The notes: generated by a model not told the origin, from the letters alone. A DNA stretch of 64,000 nucleotides from Chroococcidiopsidaceae cyanobacterium YX2bin18 (GCA_030446505.1 JAUJND010000001.1:62001-126000); one strand, 5' to 3'; counted from the stretch's first letter, positions 1 through 9,193 are shown. Made by a program: numbers and translations.

Positions 1-421
1 CCATGTGAAAGCAGAAGGCTTTGGTAAACCAATCCATTTTGTCCTTACCCCAGGAGAACGGCATGATACAGTTGCATTTGGGGCATTGGTTAAGGAAGGA
101 AAAGTCAAGCGCCCTGATCGAGGTAGGCCCAAGCATCACAGCCGATATCTAGTTGGTGACAAAGCCTACAGTAGCAACGAGATTCGGCAACAACTGCGTC
201 GCTCTGGCACTACTGCTGTCATCCCCAAACGTAGTAACGAGAAACGACGTGGGCGCTTTAATCGAGGTTTGTACCGAGAGCGCAATCGGGTAGAGCGTTT
301 GATTAATCGACTCAAACAATATCGACGAATAGCGACCCGGTACGAAAAATATGCTGTTAACTATCTTGCCATGCTGATGATTGGTGCTATTCGTCTTTGG
401 CTGTGAGTTTGCAGACACGCT
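1..421 (+). mobile_element. IS5-family insertion sequence, 3' part
   Basis: The window opens inside an insertion sequence whose transposase ends at 406. The element seems to end near 421, because just beyond it the sequence becomes the broken end of an EAL-domain gene on the other strand. The left end lies outside the window, so inverted repeats and target duplication cannot be checked. The right boundary is inferred from where EAL homology begins and is good to a few bases. Confidence 0.7.
2..406 (+). CDS. IS5-family transposase, C-terminal part
   Basis: This is the C-terminal catalytic half of a DDE transposase that cuts and joins the ends of its IS. The frame is already open at base 2 (HVKAEGFGKP), so the GTG at 5 is not the true start. 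The segment VGDKAYSS fits the second catalytic Asp region. The segment YRERNRVERLINRLKQ is the typical IS5 stretch around the catalytic Glu, followed by the usual YRRIATRYEK tail. The remaining 134 residues show no frame damage, so the element may be intact outside the window. Family assignment rests on recognised motifs, not on a search. Confidence 0.85.
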   Translation, partial: HVKAEGFGKPIHFVLTPGERHDTVAFGALVKEGKVKRPDRGRPKHHSRYLVGDKAYSSNEIRQQLRRSGTTAVIPKRSNEKRRGRFNRGLYRERNRVERLINRLKQYRRIATRYEKYAVNYLAMLMIGAIRLWL

Positions 422-625
422 CTAATCCACCCCAAGCAATTTTAGCTTCATTAAAATAGCATCATCTTCGACAAACTCAGCAATTGTCTGAATTTCCATT
501 ACAGATGCAATCCCAGGGATCGCTGCTACCATTTCCGAGGCGATCGCGTCTTTGACAATATCCTTAATAAAAACACCATCAATTTTCAGGTAATCAACAG
601 GTAGTTTTTTCAAGTTGAGCGCACG
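422..625 (-). pseudogene. EAL-domain (c-di-GMP phosphodiesterase) remnant
   Basis: The minus-strand frame reads LKKLPVDYLKIDGVFIKDI and then TIAEFVEDD and LKLLGVD. These are late motifs of an EAL domain, which hydrolyses cyclic di-GMP: the KIDG strand, the E-F-V-E segment and the start of LGVDYxQGY. The fragment stops exactly where the IS5 element begins; the TAG after LGVD appears to be made at that junction. On its other side it runs into an IS630 transposase scrap near 625. Only about 65 residues of a domain of roughly 240 survive, so it cannot be functional. Confidence 0.75.
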
Positions 626-929
626 CAGGGCGTTCGGACATGATGTCTCCTTCCCACATCGCTGCCATCTCAGCTTGAGTCTTATCGCCATGCGTTTTGA
701 CAAATTCACACGAAATTTTTCCCAGTCGGTGATGAGCGTATCCCACTTGCCAAGGGGACACTTTGGCTTTGCTTGGTAGTCTCCAGTCTCAGATCGCCGC
801 TGAGCACCATAGGTCAATCGTGTTACGACTGATTTGGCACACTTGTGCGGCAACGCTAGTCTTTATGCCGTCCAACTCGATCACGCGAATCACCTTCTGT
901 CGCAAGTCGTAACTGTAGGGGTTTGCCAT
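625..929 (-). pseudogene. IS630-family transposase, N-terminal scrap
   Basis: Reading from an ATG at 929, the minus strand gives MANPYSYDLRQKVIRVIE and a helix-turn-helix ending SRNTIDLW, typical of IS630 (ISY100-like) transposases. The frame is then lost and resumes as ETGDYQAKPKCPLGKWD and DWEKFR, with a second slip before a segment related to GDKTQAEMAAMW. Homology ends near 625, where EAL sequence starts. The DDE catalytic domain is missing, so this is an inactive fragment. ORF-track entries across it mix two frames and should not be read as proteins. Confidence 0.7.
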
Positions 930-1236
930 GAGTGGATTGAACCTATCAAAACTAGAGGTTATCTCTATTATCTTGGCAACTGCTATAACCCTCTTCTGTC
1001 AAACTGGGAAAGCTCAAACCATTGCTAAAACAATTACTTAGCAATGGTTTGAACTTGTTGAGAATATCTGACAATGACATAAGATGTAAAAGCGTGTATT
1101 CCTTGTGGAGCACGCGTTGCAAATTTCGACTTTGCGAGAGCGATGAAAGAGGGATAAATCACTCCCATGTTTGCCCAAAACTATTTAGACTCTGGAACTG
1201 AGGGTGATAGCGATCGCCTAGCTGCTGGCTGTGGTG
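930..1236. other. Gene-free stretch with one strong hairpin
   Basis: I see no credible coding sequence between the IS630 scrap and the small secreted protein. The only clear structure is the inverted repeat listed at 1014-1052. Parts of the stretch next to 930 are probably the outer end of the IS630 element. Confidence 0.5.
1014..1052. repeat. Perfect 15-bp inverted repeat
   Basis: TCAAACCATTGCTAA at 1014-1028 is followed by nine bases and then its exact reverse complement at 1038-1052. No T-run follows on either side, so it is not a classical intrinsic terminator. It could be an IS end remnant, a small palindromic repeat or a protein-binding site. Confidence 0.7.
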
Positions 1237-1689
1237 TTAACTTAGAGTGTGCCTGTTTGTAAAAGCCGAGAACTTTTTGTGTATAGGCAAGCTCGTTGTA
1301 CCGCTCTTACATCCTGTAGGCTCACCAGTCATCCACCAACAAGCAGCGCGACTTACAGCAACGCTTTCATTGTTGCTTTCACGATACTGCTTCTGTAGTT
1401 CGCGCCCCATAATACAACTTACAATAGCCCGTGTTGTCACAGGGCTTGTTTCAAGCTGTGTCGGTGTCAGTTCGCGTCCGATACATTGTTTAGACCACCT
1501 AGGAATAATACCTGCTGTAATTTGCCACTCGCTATATAGTCCATCGTCCTGTTTACCAGTTTTTGGTGCTGCCTGCCGCAGCGCCTCGACCAGCGCCCCG
1601 ACTTGTGTGTTAGTGACCTGTTGTGCTTGAACTGGTAGCGCCCACAACCCCAAACTGGCTATTAGTCCGCTAAGTAATAACTGCCGCAT
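1237..1689 (-). CDS. Small secreted protein of unknown function
   Basis: The product is about 150 residues with a clear Sec signal peptide: a basic start (MRQLLL), a hydrophobic core and a probable cleavage after PVQAQ. I place the start at the ATG at 1689, the ninth codon of the tracked ORF, because AAGGAG lies six bases upstream of it. The tracked start at 1713 has no such site. The mature part has four cysteines (CIG, SCIMG, ACWW, GCKSG), which suggests disulphides outside the cytoplasm. I recognise no domain. The neighbouring genes give no clue to its role. Confidence 0.65.
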   Translation of the reverse strand: MRQLLLSGLIASLGLWALPVQAQQVTNTQVGALVEALRQAAPKTGKQDDGLYSEWQITAGIIPRWSKQCIGRELTPTQLETSPVTTRAIVSCIMGRELQKQYRESNNESVAVSRAACWWMTGEPTGCKSGTTSLPIHKKFSAFTNRHTLS

Positions 1690-2000
1690 CTGTCTCCTTA
1701 CTCTATTATCCATTTCAGATCACTAAAAATCCTCAAAATGCTAAAGATTTTACCTAGGCATACTTAAACAGTGCCTTTACTACCTCCTGAGTTGCGGACA
1801 TGAATTCAAAAGCTAATCTTCCTTCTAGACGAGGTTTTTAGCTTTTCCTTATTCCTAAAATGCTCGCAGAGGATTATACCAAGTTGTAAACATTTGTTAA
1901 AGATACTACTTGAATAATTACTCAGTACAACGTTAGCTTTTAAGAACTCATCGATAAACTAGAAGCCAGAAAAAATTCAAAGCAGGAAAGGAAACAACAA
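1690..2000. other. Intergenic region between divergent genes
   Basis: This AT-rich stretch separates the secreted protein (minus) from the cytochrome peroxidase remnant (plus) and should hold both promoters. A short hairpin, AAAAGCTAA paired with TTAGCTTTT, lies near 1808-1848. I could not assign promoter boxes with confidence. Confidence 0.4.
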
Positions 2001-4126
2001 ATGAGTAATCGTTGGAACAGTAAACTTGATGACCCGCCTGTTCCGAATTCGGAAGATGCAAATCAGCATCGAAAAGGGTGGTTTTTTGCTCAGTTCACCC
2101 AACTAGCATCAAAGTTGTCAAGAAGAATGAAACGCAGCATGACAATTGTCACGCTTGTTATAGCTACGATTTTAGCAGGGCATACTGTGTCAGCACAGAT
2201 ATGCGCCTGCCGCCAGCGCCTCCTTCACTCAAAACTGTGACGGTTCCAGAACCCGATAATCTTGGGGAATTCGTTAAAGATAAAGTAGCTGCGATCGCTT
2301 TAGGAAAGTCACTTTCTGGGATATGCAAATCGGTAGCGACGGCATTCAGTCGTGTGCCAGTTGCCACTTCCATGCCGGAGCAGACAGCAGAGCCAAAAAC
2401 CAGCTTGAGCCAGGGTTATCGCGCATAAATCCGGATGGTACTGCGAATCCAGATTTAGTTATCAATACAGGCGGGCTGAATTACACTTTGCAGCCGGGAG
2501 ATTACCCATTTCATAAACTCGCTGATCCAAACAACCGTGCCTCGGTTGTAGCAGATAGTAACGATGTCACCTCCTCCCAAGGAACCTTCAATTCTCAGTT
2601 TGTTGATGTCGTTCCTGGTCGCGCCGAAGACCAAGTAGTTCCCCAACCCGATTCAATCTTTAACATAGGTGCACCAACATCCGCCGCGTAGCACCTCGCA
2701 ACACACCAAGCGTGATCAATGCCGTCTTCAACTTCCGCAACTTCTGGGACGGAAAAGCGCAGAACGATTTCAATGGCGTGAATCCTTTTGGATCAAGAGA
2801 CCCGGATGCCAAAGTTGTGAAGGCAACAAAGCAGAATCAGCTACAAGAGGTGAAAATTAGCCTCAAAATTCCAGCCTAGCTTCCCAGGCAGTAGGACCGC
2901 CATTGAGCGATTTTGAGATGTCTGCTACCAGTCGCACGTTTGAGGAAATCGGTCAAAAGTTCGCCAAGGGCAAGAAAAATAAGCTTCCCAGGGAACTCGG
3001 CAAGAAACTAAAGTTCCTCCGACCGCTTGGCAAGCAAATCGTCCATCCTGAAGACAGTGTTCTGGGAGTGTACAGCAAAGCGCCTGAGCTTGGTCTTAAG
3101 CCACACACCTACGAAAAGATGATCGAGGATGCTTTCAAGCCGGAGTGGTGGAAGTCCAATCAGGTGATCAGTGTAGATAGTCAGGGTAACCGCACATTCA
3201 TCAAAAATCCGAAGAAAGGCTCCTCTGCCACGAACGAGTACACGCTGATGGAGTACAACTTCCCGCTCTTTTTCGGGCTAGCAATTCAAATGTACGAGGC
3301 AACATTAGTTGCCAACGATACACCATACGATCATTTCCGAGAAGGGAATACTAGCGCTTTAACACCCGAACAGCAGCAGGGGCTGGCAATTTTTCTCGGT
3401 CAAGACCAGACACAAGGCGGCGGTAGATGCATTAACTGTCACAGTGGACCAGAATTCACTGACGCTTCTGTTAGCAAAGTCTCTAGCAGCCCCCTCAGAA
3501 GACGCGAGGGAAATATTATTGATCGGGGCTTCAACAACATAGGTGTTAGACCGACATTTGAAGACATTGGGGTGGGCGCTAACGACCCGTCTGACACTCC
3601 GCTTTCACAGGCACGCCTAGCCAAGCAGGGACGCTTTAATGACCCGACTCTTAATCCGCCGCTAAACTCAAGCGATATAGTGGGGGCTGACGGCGGCTTT
3701 AAAACGCCTGGACTGAGGAACGTGGAACTAACTGCACCATACTTCCACAATGGCGGGCAGTTGACTTTACGTCAAGTAATTGACTTTTACGCGCGCGGCG
3801 GGGACTTTCATCCAATTCTAGGTCGAGATGGCGAAATACAGCCTGTATCAATACTTACTTTGGGCAAAACTCCTCAAGAGGTGGAAGCAGCAAAAGTAGC
3901 ACTAGTTGCCTTTCTAAAATCACTTACAGATGAGCGAGTCCGCTATCATCGAGCGCCGTTTGACCACCCGCAGCTGTTCGTCACAAACGGACATCCAGGA
4001 GACCAGACATCTGTTACTAATGATGGCTCTGGAAAAGCCTTAGATACATTAGTAGAGATCCCGGCTGTCGGTCGTAACGGTCTTAGCACTCCTCTGCTGA
4101 ACTTTTTGGAATTGCCTCCACAATAG
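2001..4126 (+). pseudogene. Di-heme cytochrome c peroxidase (CcpA/MauG type), frameshifted
   Basis: Pieces in successive frames join into one secreted di-heme peroxidase, an enzyme that reduces hydrogen peroxide or oxidises other substrates outside the cytoplasm. The start at 2001 gives an N-terminal hydrophobic segment ending VSAQ. Frame then shifts near 2205 and 2320 into CASCH (first heme site), again near 2685 into NFRNFWDGKAQNDFNGVNPFGS, and near 2866 into the long final ORF with the second heme site CINCH and the C-terminal TPGLRNVELTAPYFHNG motif. At least four indels are needed, yet motifs are otherwise well kept. Either the gene is recently dead or the sequence has indel errors here. 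Confidence 0.8.
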
Positions 4127-4253
4127 GAGTAACTCATCCCTTAATATATTCCTACTCCCTTTAAGAGCAGCGTGAATCAGAAGGACTTCTAGTGGATCTA
4201 TCCTGCAATCAACAAGGGTAAAGTAAGAATCCTTATTTAGCATCAAACACATC

Positions 4254-4277
4254 AAAAGCCCGGATATCCGGGCTTTT
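4254..4277. terminator. Bidirectional terminator between convergent genes
   Basis: AAAAGCCCGGAT is followed directly by ATCCGGGCTTTT, a perfect 24-base palindrome with A/T runs on both sides. It sits between the plus-strand peroxidase remnant and the minus-strand dprA remnant, as expected for a shared terminator. Confidence 0.85.
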
Positions 4278-4322
4278 CTAATAGTTGATACAGGGTAATG
4301 AGTGTTGTGGCTGCTGAAATTT

Positions 4323-4874
4323 TTAACAACGTTGATATCGCATTCCTGGTAACTGAGATATTAGCCCCATAAGTTCCAACTGTAACAAGGCACTAGAAAC
4401 TGCTCCAGCTGAATAGCCAGTTTGTTGCACAATCAAGTCGAAGGGCATAGACTATAGGGCGATCGCTTCCAACACTTGCTTAAGCTCCGGCTCTAAATCT
4501 GGTAAAGATAACTGGGGTGGCTCGACTGGAGCGAAGTCTCCAGTACTTATTAAGCCTAAACAACCAAGCGATCGCCCATTATCCAAAGAACCACGCAAAA
4601 CATAAACATCCTGACAAAAATCATTCGCAAACCGCGCTGTAATCAAAGCACCAGATTTAGTCGGAGCTTCCATCACCAATACTGCACGGCTGATTCCGGC
4701 AATAATCCGGTTACGGCGGGGAAAGTGAGCGCGATCCGGTTGTGTCCCTGCTGGATACTCGCTTAGAACTAATCCTTGCTTTAGAATCTGCTCGTAGAGA
4801 CTGCGATTACGCGGCGGATAAACGACATCTACTCCAGTACCTAAAATAGCGCTCATATCTTGCACCAAGCTCAA
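4323..4874 (-). pseudogene. dprA: DprA (DNA processing) remnant
   Basis: DprA binds incoming single-stranded DNA during natural transformation and loads RecA. The minus strand shows its Rossmann core: GTGVDVVYPPRN, GLVLSEYPAGT, FPRRNRIIAGIS and APTKSGALITA. The N-terminal third is absent, since nothing upstream of 4874 resembles it. An in-frame TAG follows VLEAIAL. Beyond it the same frame continues as PFDLIVQQTGYSAG and LLQLELMGLISQLPGMRYQR, the C-terminal winged helix. So the gene is both 5'-truncated and interrupted by a nonsense codon; the tracked ORF covers only the middle. Confidence 0.85.
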
Positions 4875-5315
4875 ATCGATACAATGTGGGCATTTTAGTC
4901 AAATTGCCTCTAAACTGAACCGTGCTTAAATTAAGCTTTCTAAGTCTCAAGGCGACCACTTGAAAAAATTAGGAGAGCTTAAAAAGTTGATTGTTTCGTG
5001 ATTGTGCAAGATATGAACTTAAACTACTTATGAACTCAAATTTGGGTTATCCTCAGTGTCTACCCGTAGGGGTGAACACTGAGGCATTGCACAGAAATGT
5101 AAGAAAAATCAACAGGTTTTCCGTATCGTTGGCGCAACCTTAAAAAACTTGTCACTCGAATGTGCCAATTTGCTATTAAACAGCTTTTAGTCATCGTACC
5201 GCTCAAATTACCCTAACTTGAGATAGAGAAAATAGGCGAACTATAAAAACGATAATTACACAAGTGGTTTATGCTGTACTGAATTAATTTGTCGCTTAAT
5301 TAAGGGTACTTAAAG
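4875..5315. other. Long upstream region of the rtcB operon
   Basis: No coding sequence is evident in these 440 bases. They contain the hairpin listed at 5051-5084 and an AT-rich leader directly before rtcB that should carry its promoter. The start of rtcB has no strong Shine-Dalgarno sequence. Confidence 0.5.
5051..5084. other. Hairpin upstream of rtcB operon
   Basis: CCTCAGTGT at 5051-5059 pairs exactly with ACACTGAGG at 5076-5084. The loop itself contains CTACCC and GGGGTG, which could pair as an inner stem. No T-run follows. It lies about 230 bases before rtcB and might be a small RNA or a leader structure; nothing more can be said from sequence alone. Confidence 0.4.
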
Positions 5316-6776
5316 ATGGCTATTATCGAAGTTTTGAAAAAAATTTCTGATACTGTCTGGGAAATTCCTGTTTCCTATAAAGAAGGAATGCGTGTGCCTG
5401 CCCGAATTTATGGTACAGAAAAGTTAATTCGGGAAATGGACGATGCAGTTTATGACCAAATTACTAACGTAGCAACGCTTCCAGGGATAACTAAGTATGC
5501 CTTGTGTATGCCTGATGGACACTTTGGGTATGGCTTTCCGATTGGTGGAGTTGCGGCAATGGATGTAGAGTCAGGAGGCGTAATTTCTCCTGGTGGTATT
5601 GGTTTTGATATTAATTGTGGAATGCGGTTGATGGTTACTAACCTGACTTATAAGGAAGTAAAGCCATATATTAAAAAGGTAGTAGACAAACTCTATCAAA
5701 GAGTTCCCGCCGGAGTAGGGAGCAGAGGATTTGTCAAGCTTTCGCGTAATGACTTTCGACAAGTAGTCGAGCAAGGGGCGCGTTGGTGCGTCCGTAATGG
5801 TTATGGCTGGGAAGAGGATTTGCCTTTTATTGAAGAAAATGGCTGTATTGAAGGGGCTGATGCTTCAAAAATTAGTGAAAAGGCAATTGATCGCGGTTTT
5901 AACCAAATCGGAACTTTAGGATCTGGCAATCATTATCTAGAAATTCAAGTTGCAAAACAAGAAAACATTTTTGATCCTGAGTTAGCCCGCAGTATGGGAA
6001 TTACGATGCCAGATCAGGTGGTGGTGATGTTCCACTGTGGAAGTCGGGGTTTTGGGCATCAGGTAGCAACAGACTATTTACAAACCTTCCTCAAGGTGAT
6101 GGAGAGCAAGTATGGCATCAAGATTCTAGATCGAGAATTAGCATGTGCGCCTTTCAACTCTCCCGAAGGACAAGCTTATTTTGCAGCGATGAAGTGCGGC
6201 ATCAATATGTCTTTTGCCAATCGTCAAGTTATTCTACACCGCATCCGCGAGGTGTTTTCCGAAGTTTTTGGACGCACGGCAGAGGATTTGGGAATGCACA
6301 TGGTTTATGACGTAGCGCATAATACGGCGAAGCTAGAGCGTCATATGATTGATGGCAAAGAGCGATCGCTCCTTGTCCATCGTAAAGGTGCAACCAGGGC
6401 TTTCGCACCAGGGATGGCAGATGTTCCTGAGCGGTACAAAGCGATCGGTCAACCGATTATCATTGGCGGCAGTATGGAAACAGGCTCTTATTTGTTAGTT
6501 GGTGTACCCACTGGCGCTCAGACTTTCTTTAGCACTGCTCATGGTAGTGGGCGCACAATGAGCCGCACGAAGGCAAGAAAAACTTGGCAGGGAGAAAAAC
6601 TCCAGAAGGACATGGAAGCTAAAGGTATTTATGTCCGCAGTACATCTTGGCAAGGATTAGCAGAAGAAGCAGGCGGAGCATACAAAGATGTTGATGAGGT
6701 TATCGAAGCGGCTGAATTAGCTGGAATTAGCAAAAGAGTTGTGCGGTTAACTCCAATTGGGAATATCAAGGGGTAG
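5316..6776 (+). CDS. rtcB: RNA-splicing ligase RtcB
   Basis: RtcB joins RNA 2',3'-cyclic phosphate (or 3'-phosphate) ends to 5'-OH ends, using GTP and Mn(II). The 486-residue product is full length. Metal ligands are visible: Asp98 and Cys101 in GFDINCGMR, His206 in GSGNHYLE, His240 in MFHCGSRG and His335 in VAHNTAK. The nucleophilic His409 that takes GMP is in AHGSGRTMSR. It is first in a tight operon; the next gene starts three bases after the stop. An archease gene lies two genes on, and archease is the known activator that promotes RtcB guanylylation. No lesions were seen. Function is assigned with high confidence from these motifs; which RNAs it repairs is unknown. Confidence 0.97.
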   Translation: MAIIEVLKKISDTVWEIPVSYKEGMRVPARIYGTEKLIREMDDAVYDQITNVATLPGITKYALCMPDGHFGYGFPIGGVAAMDVESGGVISPGGIGFDINCGMRLMVTNLTYKEVKPYIKKVVDKLYQRVPAGVGSRGFVKLSRNDFRQVVEQGARWCVRNGYGWEEDLPFIEENGCIEGADASKISEKAIDRGFNQIGTLGSGNHYLEIQVAKQENIFDPELARSMGITMPDQVVVMFHCGSRGFGHQVATDYLQTFLKVMESKYGIKILDRELACAPFNSPEGQAYFAAMKCGINMSFANRQVILHRIREVFSEVFGRTAEDLGMHMVYDVAHNTAKLERHMIDGKERSLLVHRKGATRAFAPGMADVPERYKAIGQPIIIGGSMETGSYLLVGVPTGAQTFFSTAHGSGRTMSRTKARKTWQGEKLQKDMEAKGIYVRSTSWQGLAEEAGGAYKDVDEVIEAAELAGISKRVVRLTPIGNIKG

Positions 6777-6779
6777 GTT

Positions 6780-7664
6780 ATGCAAATACGCACTCCGCTT
6801 ACAGTGATTACAGGGCCACTAGGAAGTGGCAAGACTACTTTGCTGCGTCACATCCTCGATACTGTTTCTAGAAAAATTGCTATTTTGATGAACGAATTTG
6901 GCGAGATTTCAATCGACAGTAAAATCATTGCTGGCAAAAATGTTCAAATGGCGGATCTTGGTGGCGGCTGTGTGTGCTGTTCGTTACTTGGGGAGTTTGA
7001 AGCGGCTGTCGATGAAATTATTGATACCGTTGATCCAGATATCATTGTGGTGGAGACAACTGGAGTAGCAGAACCTGATGCACTTGTGTTTGATATTCAA
7101 GAAAGTTTAGCCAAAGTGCGCCTAGATGGAGTCGTCACAATTATTGATGCAGACGCAATGGTGAAATATCCATCTGTAGGTCATACAAGCCGAATCCAAA
7201 TTGAAGCAGCAGATACTATTATTTTGAACAAAGTAGATTTAGTGTCAGAAAGCGAACTACACGCCAGAGAGGAGACGCAGCACTCGAGTCAAGAACTAGC
7301 CTCGATTCTACCTACTACGCGCTGTCAGGTAGATCCAGACTTGCTGTTTGGCATTGGTAGAGAACGGGTAGAAGCGCCACCTGATCACGTTCACCAACCG
7401 GAATTTGAATCATTCAGCTACACAACAACTGCAATTTGCGATCGCACTTGTTTTGAGGAATTTGCTGATAGTCTGGGAACAGAGATTTACAGAGCGAAAG
7501 GTTTTATCTCCTTTACTGATGCAACTTATCTATTTAATTTTGTGGCTGGACGTTGGGAACTTGAGTTATTTGAACAAGAGGGAACCCAATTAGTTTTCAT
7601 TGGTAAACAGTTGAGCGAACTAAAAGAGAAGATTATTAATAATTTAAAGTTGTGTGAGCAGTAG
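6780..7664 (+). CDS. COG0523 (CobW/G3E family) GTPase
   Basis: This 294-residue protein belongs to the COG0523 branch of G3E P-loop GTPases, many of which are metal chaperones. It has a Walker A motif (GPLGSGKTT, residues 12-20), the family's metal-binding CxCC motif as CVCC at 64-67, ETTGVAEP near 92-99 and the guanine-specificity motif NKVD at 150-153. A shortened CobW C-terminal domain follows, with His residues in DHVHQPE. It lies three bases after rtcB and four bases before archease, so the three are surely co-transcribed. I infer a role in metal or GTP supply to RtcB, but this is context only. No B12 or nitrile hydratase genes are nearby to suggest the other known roles. Confidence 0.92.
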   Translation: MQIRTPLTVITGPLGSGKTTLLRHILDTVSRKIAILMNEFGEISIDSKIIAGKNVQMADLGGGCVCCSLLGEFEAAVDEIIDTVDPDIIVVETTGVAEPDALVFDIQESLAKVRLDGVVTIIDADAMVKYPSVGHTSRIQIEAADTIILNKVDLVSESELHAREETQHSSQELASILPTTRCQVDPDLLFGIGRERVEAPPDHVHQPEFESFSYTTTAICDRTCFEEFADSLGTEIYRAKGFISFTDATYLFNFVAGRWELELFEQEGTQLVFIGKQLSELKEKIINNLKLCEQ

Positions 7665-7668
7665 GCTT

Positions 7669-8100
7669 ATGTCCTATGAATTTCTCGAAGATATTGCGAT
7701 CGCTGATATTGCTTTTCGAGCTTGGGGTAAGGATCTTCAAGAGCTTTTCAAGGTGGCTGGCGATGCCACAATCAACACAATGATTGATAATTTGAACTCG
7801 ATAGAACCTAAGCAAACGCGAACTTTTAGCCTAGAGAATGACGCATTAGACCTGTTGCTGTTTAATTTTCTGCAAGAACTAATTTACTACAAAGACAGCG
7901 AACAACTTTTACTACGGGCGCAGCAAGTTCAAATTAAGCTTAAAAACGCTTTATATCAGTTGAGTGCAGTTACTCAAGGAGAAAATTTAGATCCCAATCG
8001 TCACCACCAGCGGGTAGATGTCAAAGCTGTTACTTTACACCGTTTCCAATTGGAAAAAGTTGAGAATGGCTGGACAGCTATGGTGATCCTTGACATTTAA
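7669..8100 (+). CDS. Archease (RtcB activator)
   Basis: Archease is a small protein that lets RtcB turn over many times by speeding its guanylylation. The 143-residue product matches the family: a beginning FLEDIAIADIAFRAWGKDLQELF, with the conserved Asp, and an end VDVKAVTLHRF followed by WTAMVILDI, which supplies the C-terminal acidic metal site. I start at the ATG at 7669, four bases after the GTPase stop. The tracked ORF begins earlier, at 7654, and would overlap it. The usual HTAD motif reads IAIAD here, so its first histidine is missing, which is a mild departure from the archaeal form. Confidence 0.9.
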   Translation: MSYEFLEDIAIADIAFRAWGKDLQELFKVAGDATINTMIDNLNSIEPKQTRTFSLENDALDLLLFNFLQELIYYKDSEQLLLRAQQVQIKLKNALYQLSAVTQGENLDPNRHHQRVDVKAVTLHRFQLEKVENGWTAMVILDI

Positions 8101-8759
8101 AAATGAGAGAAAAATGTGTATATGCTCATTGAAATGTACTTATGCAAGACTTGAGTGAATCTCAAGGTCAGTCTTAAATTACGCTCTTCAAAGGCGATCG
8201 CACTTCATCCGATTGATTCACCCGATCAGGTGATTTTGAAGGCGGTCGTATCAGTCCAGCCGACAAATGTCAGGGGAGCGAGAAAGCCTGTAAGAGCTAG
8301 TGCGCCAATCAATACCTCTTGGTTAAGCTTGGCAGTTGGCATTGCTCTTAATAAGTAGACGCAAGTATCAACTTTCTAGCACTTCAAAAATTCTAATTTT
8401 TAGTTAACCGAGAAGTAGTGGGCATTCAGATACTGTAAATCCAATGCTGGCTTTAAGAATTATTCGTGCTAATGGTTGGTAGGAGAATTTTTGGACGAAA
8501 CAAGCACTAAGGGATGAAATTGTGTAGATTCTAGACTTCTGGTTCTGATCACACCAGTAGCTTTTGTTGTTCAAATCACCCAATTGGGTGAGTCACTTGG
8601 ATGAAGTGCAAGTATCTTCGCTAATCGTACTTTAATAGTAACCCTGAAGTTGACTTGAACTTATAGTAATGCAACTCAAAACACACATTGATTTTGAATT
8701 CATTTACTAATCAGGGAAGCCAAAAGTAAACAATTAGCTCACAAAACAACAGAGGAATT
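8101..8759. other. Intergenic, no firm gene; possible 38-residue peptide
   Basis: I see no convincing gene. On the minus strand 8226-8342 encodes a 38-residue peptide, starting MPTAKLNQEV and containing a hydrophobic run LIGALALTGFLAPLTFVGW, that could be a one-helix membrane peptide. It lacks a good ribosome-binding site, so I do not call it. The plus-strand ORF at 8155 overlaps it and looks random. Confidence 0.35.
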
Positions 8760-9182
8760 ATGCAATACACACGCAAGAATCAAAAACAATGGCTTCTATC
8801 TTTAGTAGCTGGAGCATCGATTGTACTTCCCTTTGCTCAAATCCCACAAGCGCAAAGCCAATCGGCAACTACGACGAGTGCCAGTGACGACAGCACTTAC
8901 CTAGTGCAAGGCAAGAAGGGTGCAAACAACACCTGCCACTTCAGCACGAGCATAACACTCTATCCAGGCGAGAAAGCAGTAGAGGCACGTCAGGTTAGTT
9001 TCGATGCCCCAACCTGCACAATCAAGATGCAGCGCACAAATAATTTAACCTCTGATGCAGCGGAGAATGCTAGAGCAGGTATAGAAACCAAAAGCGGCAC
9101 CCTTGCTACGCCGCCTGTGTCTGCCAGCCTAGTTAGTCCAGAGGCAGTTTTCAGAAGCCGCGCCTACAGCCGGACGTATTTA

Positions 9183-9193
9183 GTGAACCTGAA
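9183..9193 (+). repeat. Target-site duplication, left copy (right copy 9946-9956)
   Basis: GTGAACCTGAA occurs at 9183-9193 directly before the element and again at 9946-9956 directly after it. IS1-type elements usually duplicate about 9 bp, with longer duplications known, so 11 bp fits. Confidence 0.85.

Noticed and set aside
4452-4874. The 140-residue ORF as a complete Rossmann-fold protein
   Set aside because: Recognisable DprA sequence continues in frame beyond its stop, and its N-terminal part is missing, so it is a gene fragment.
8155-8358. Plus-strand 67-residue ORF after archease
   Set aside because: It has no ribosome-binding site, a non-ATG start and no recognisable sequence; it overlaps a possible minus-strand peptide.
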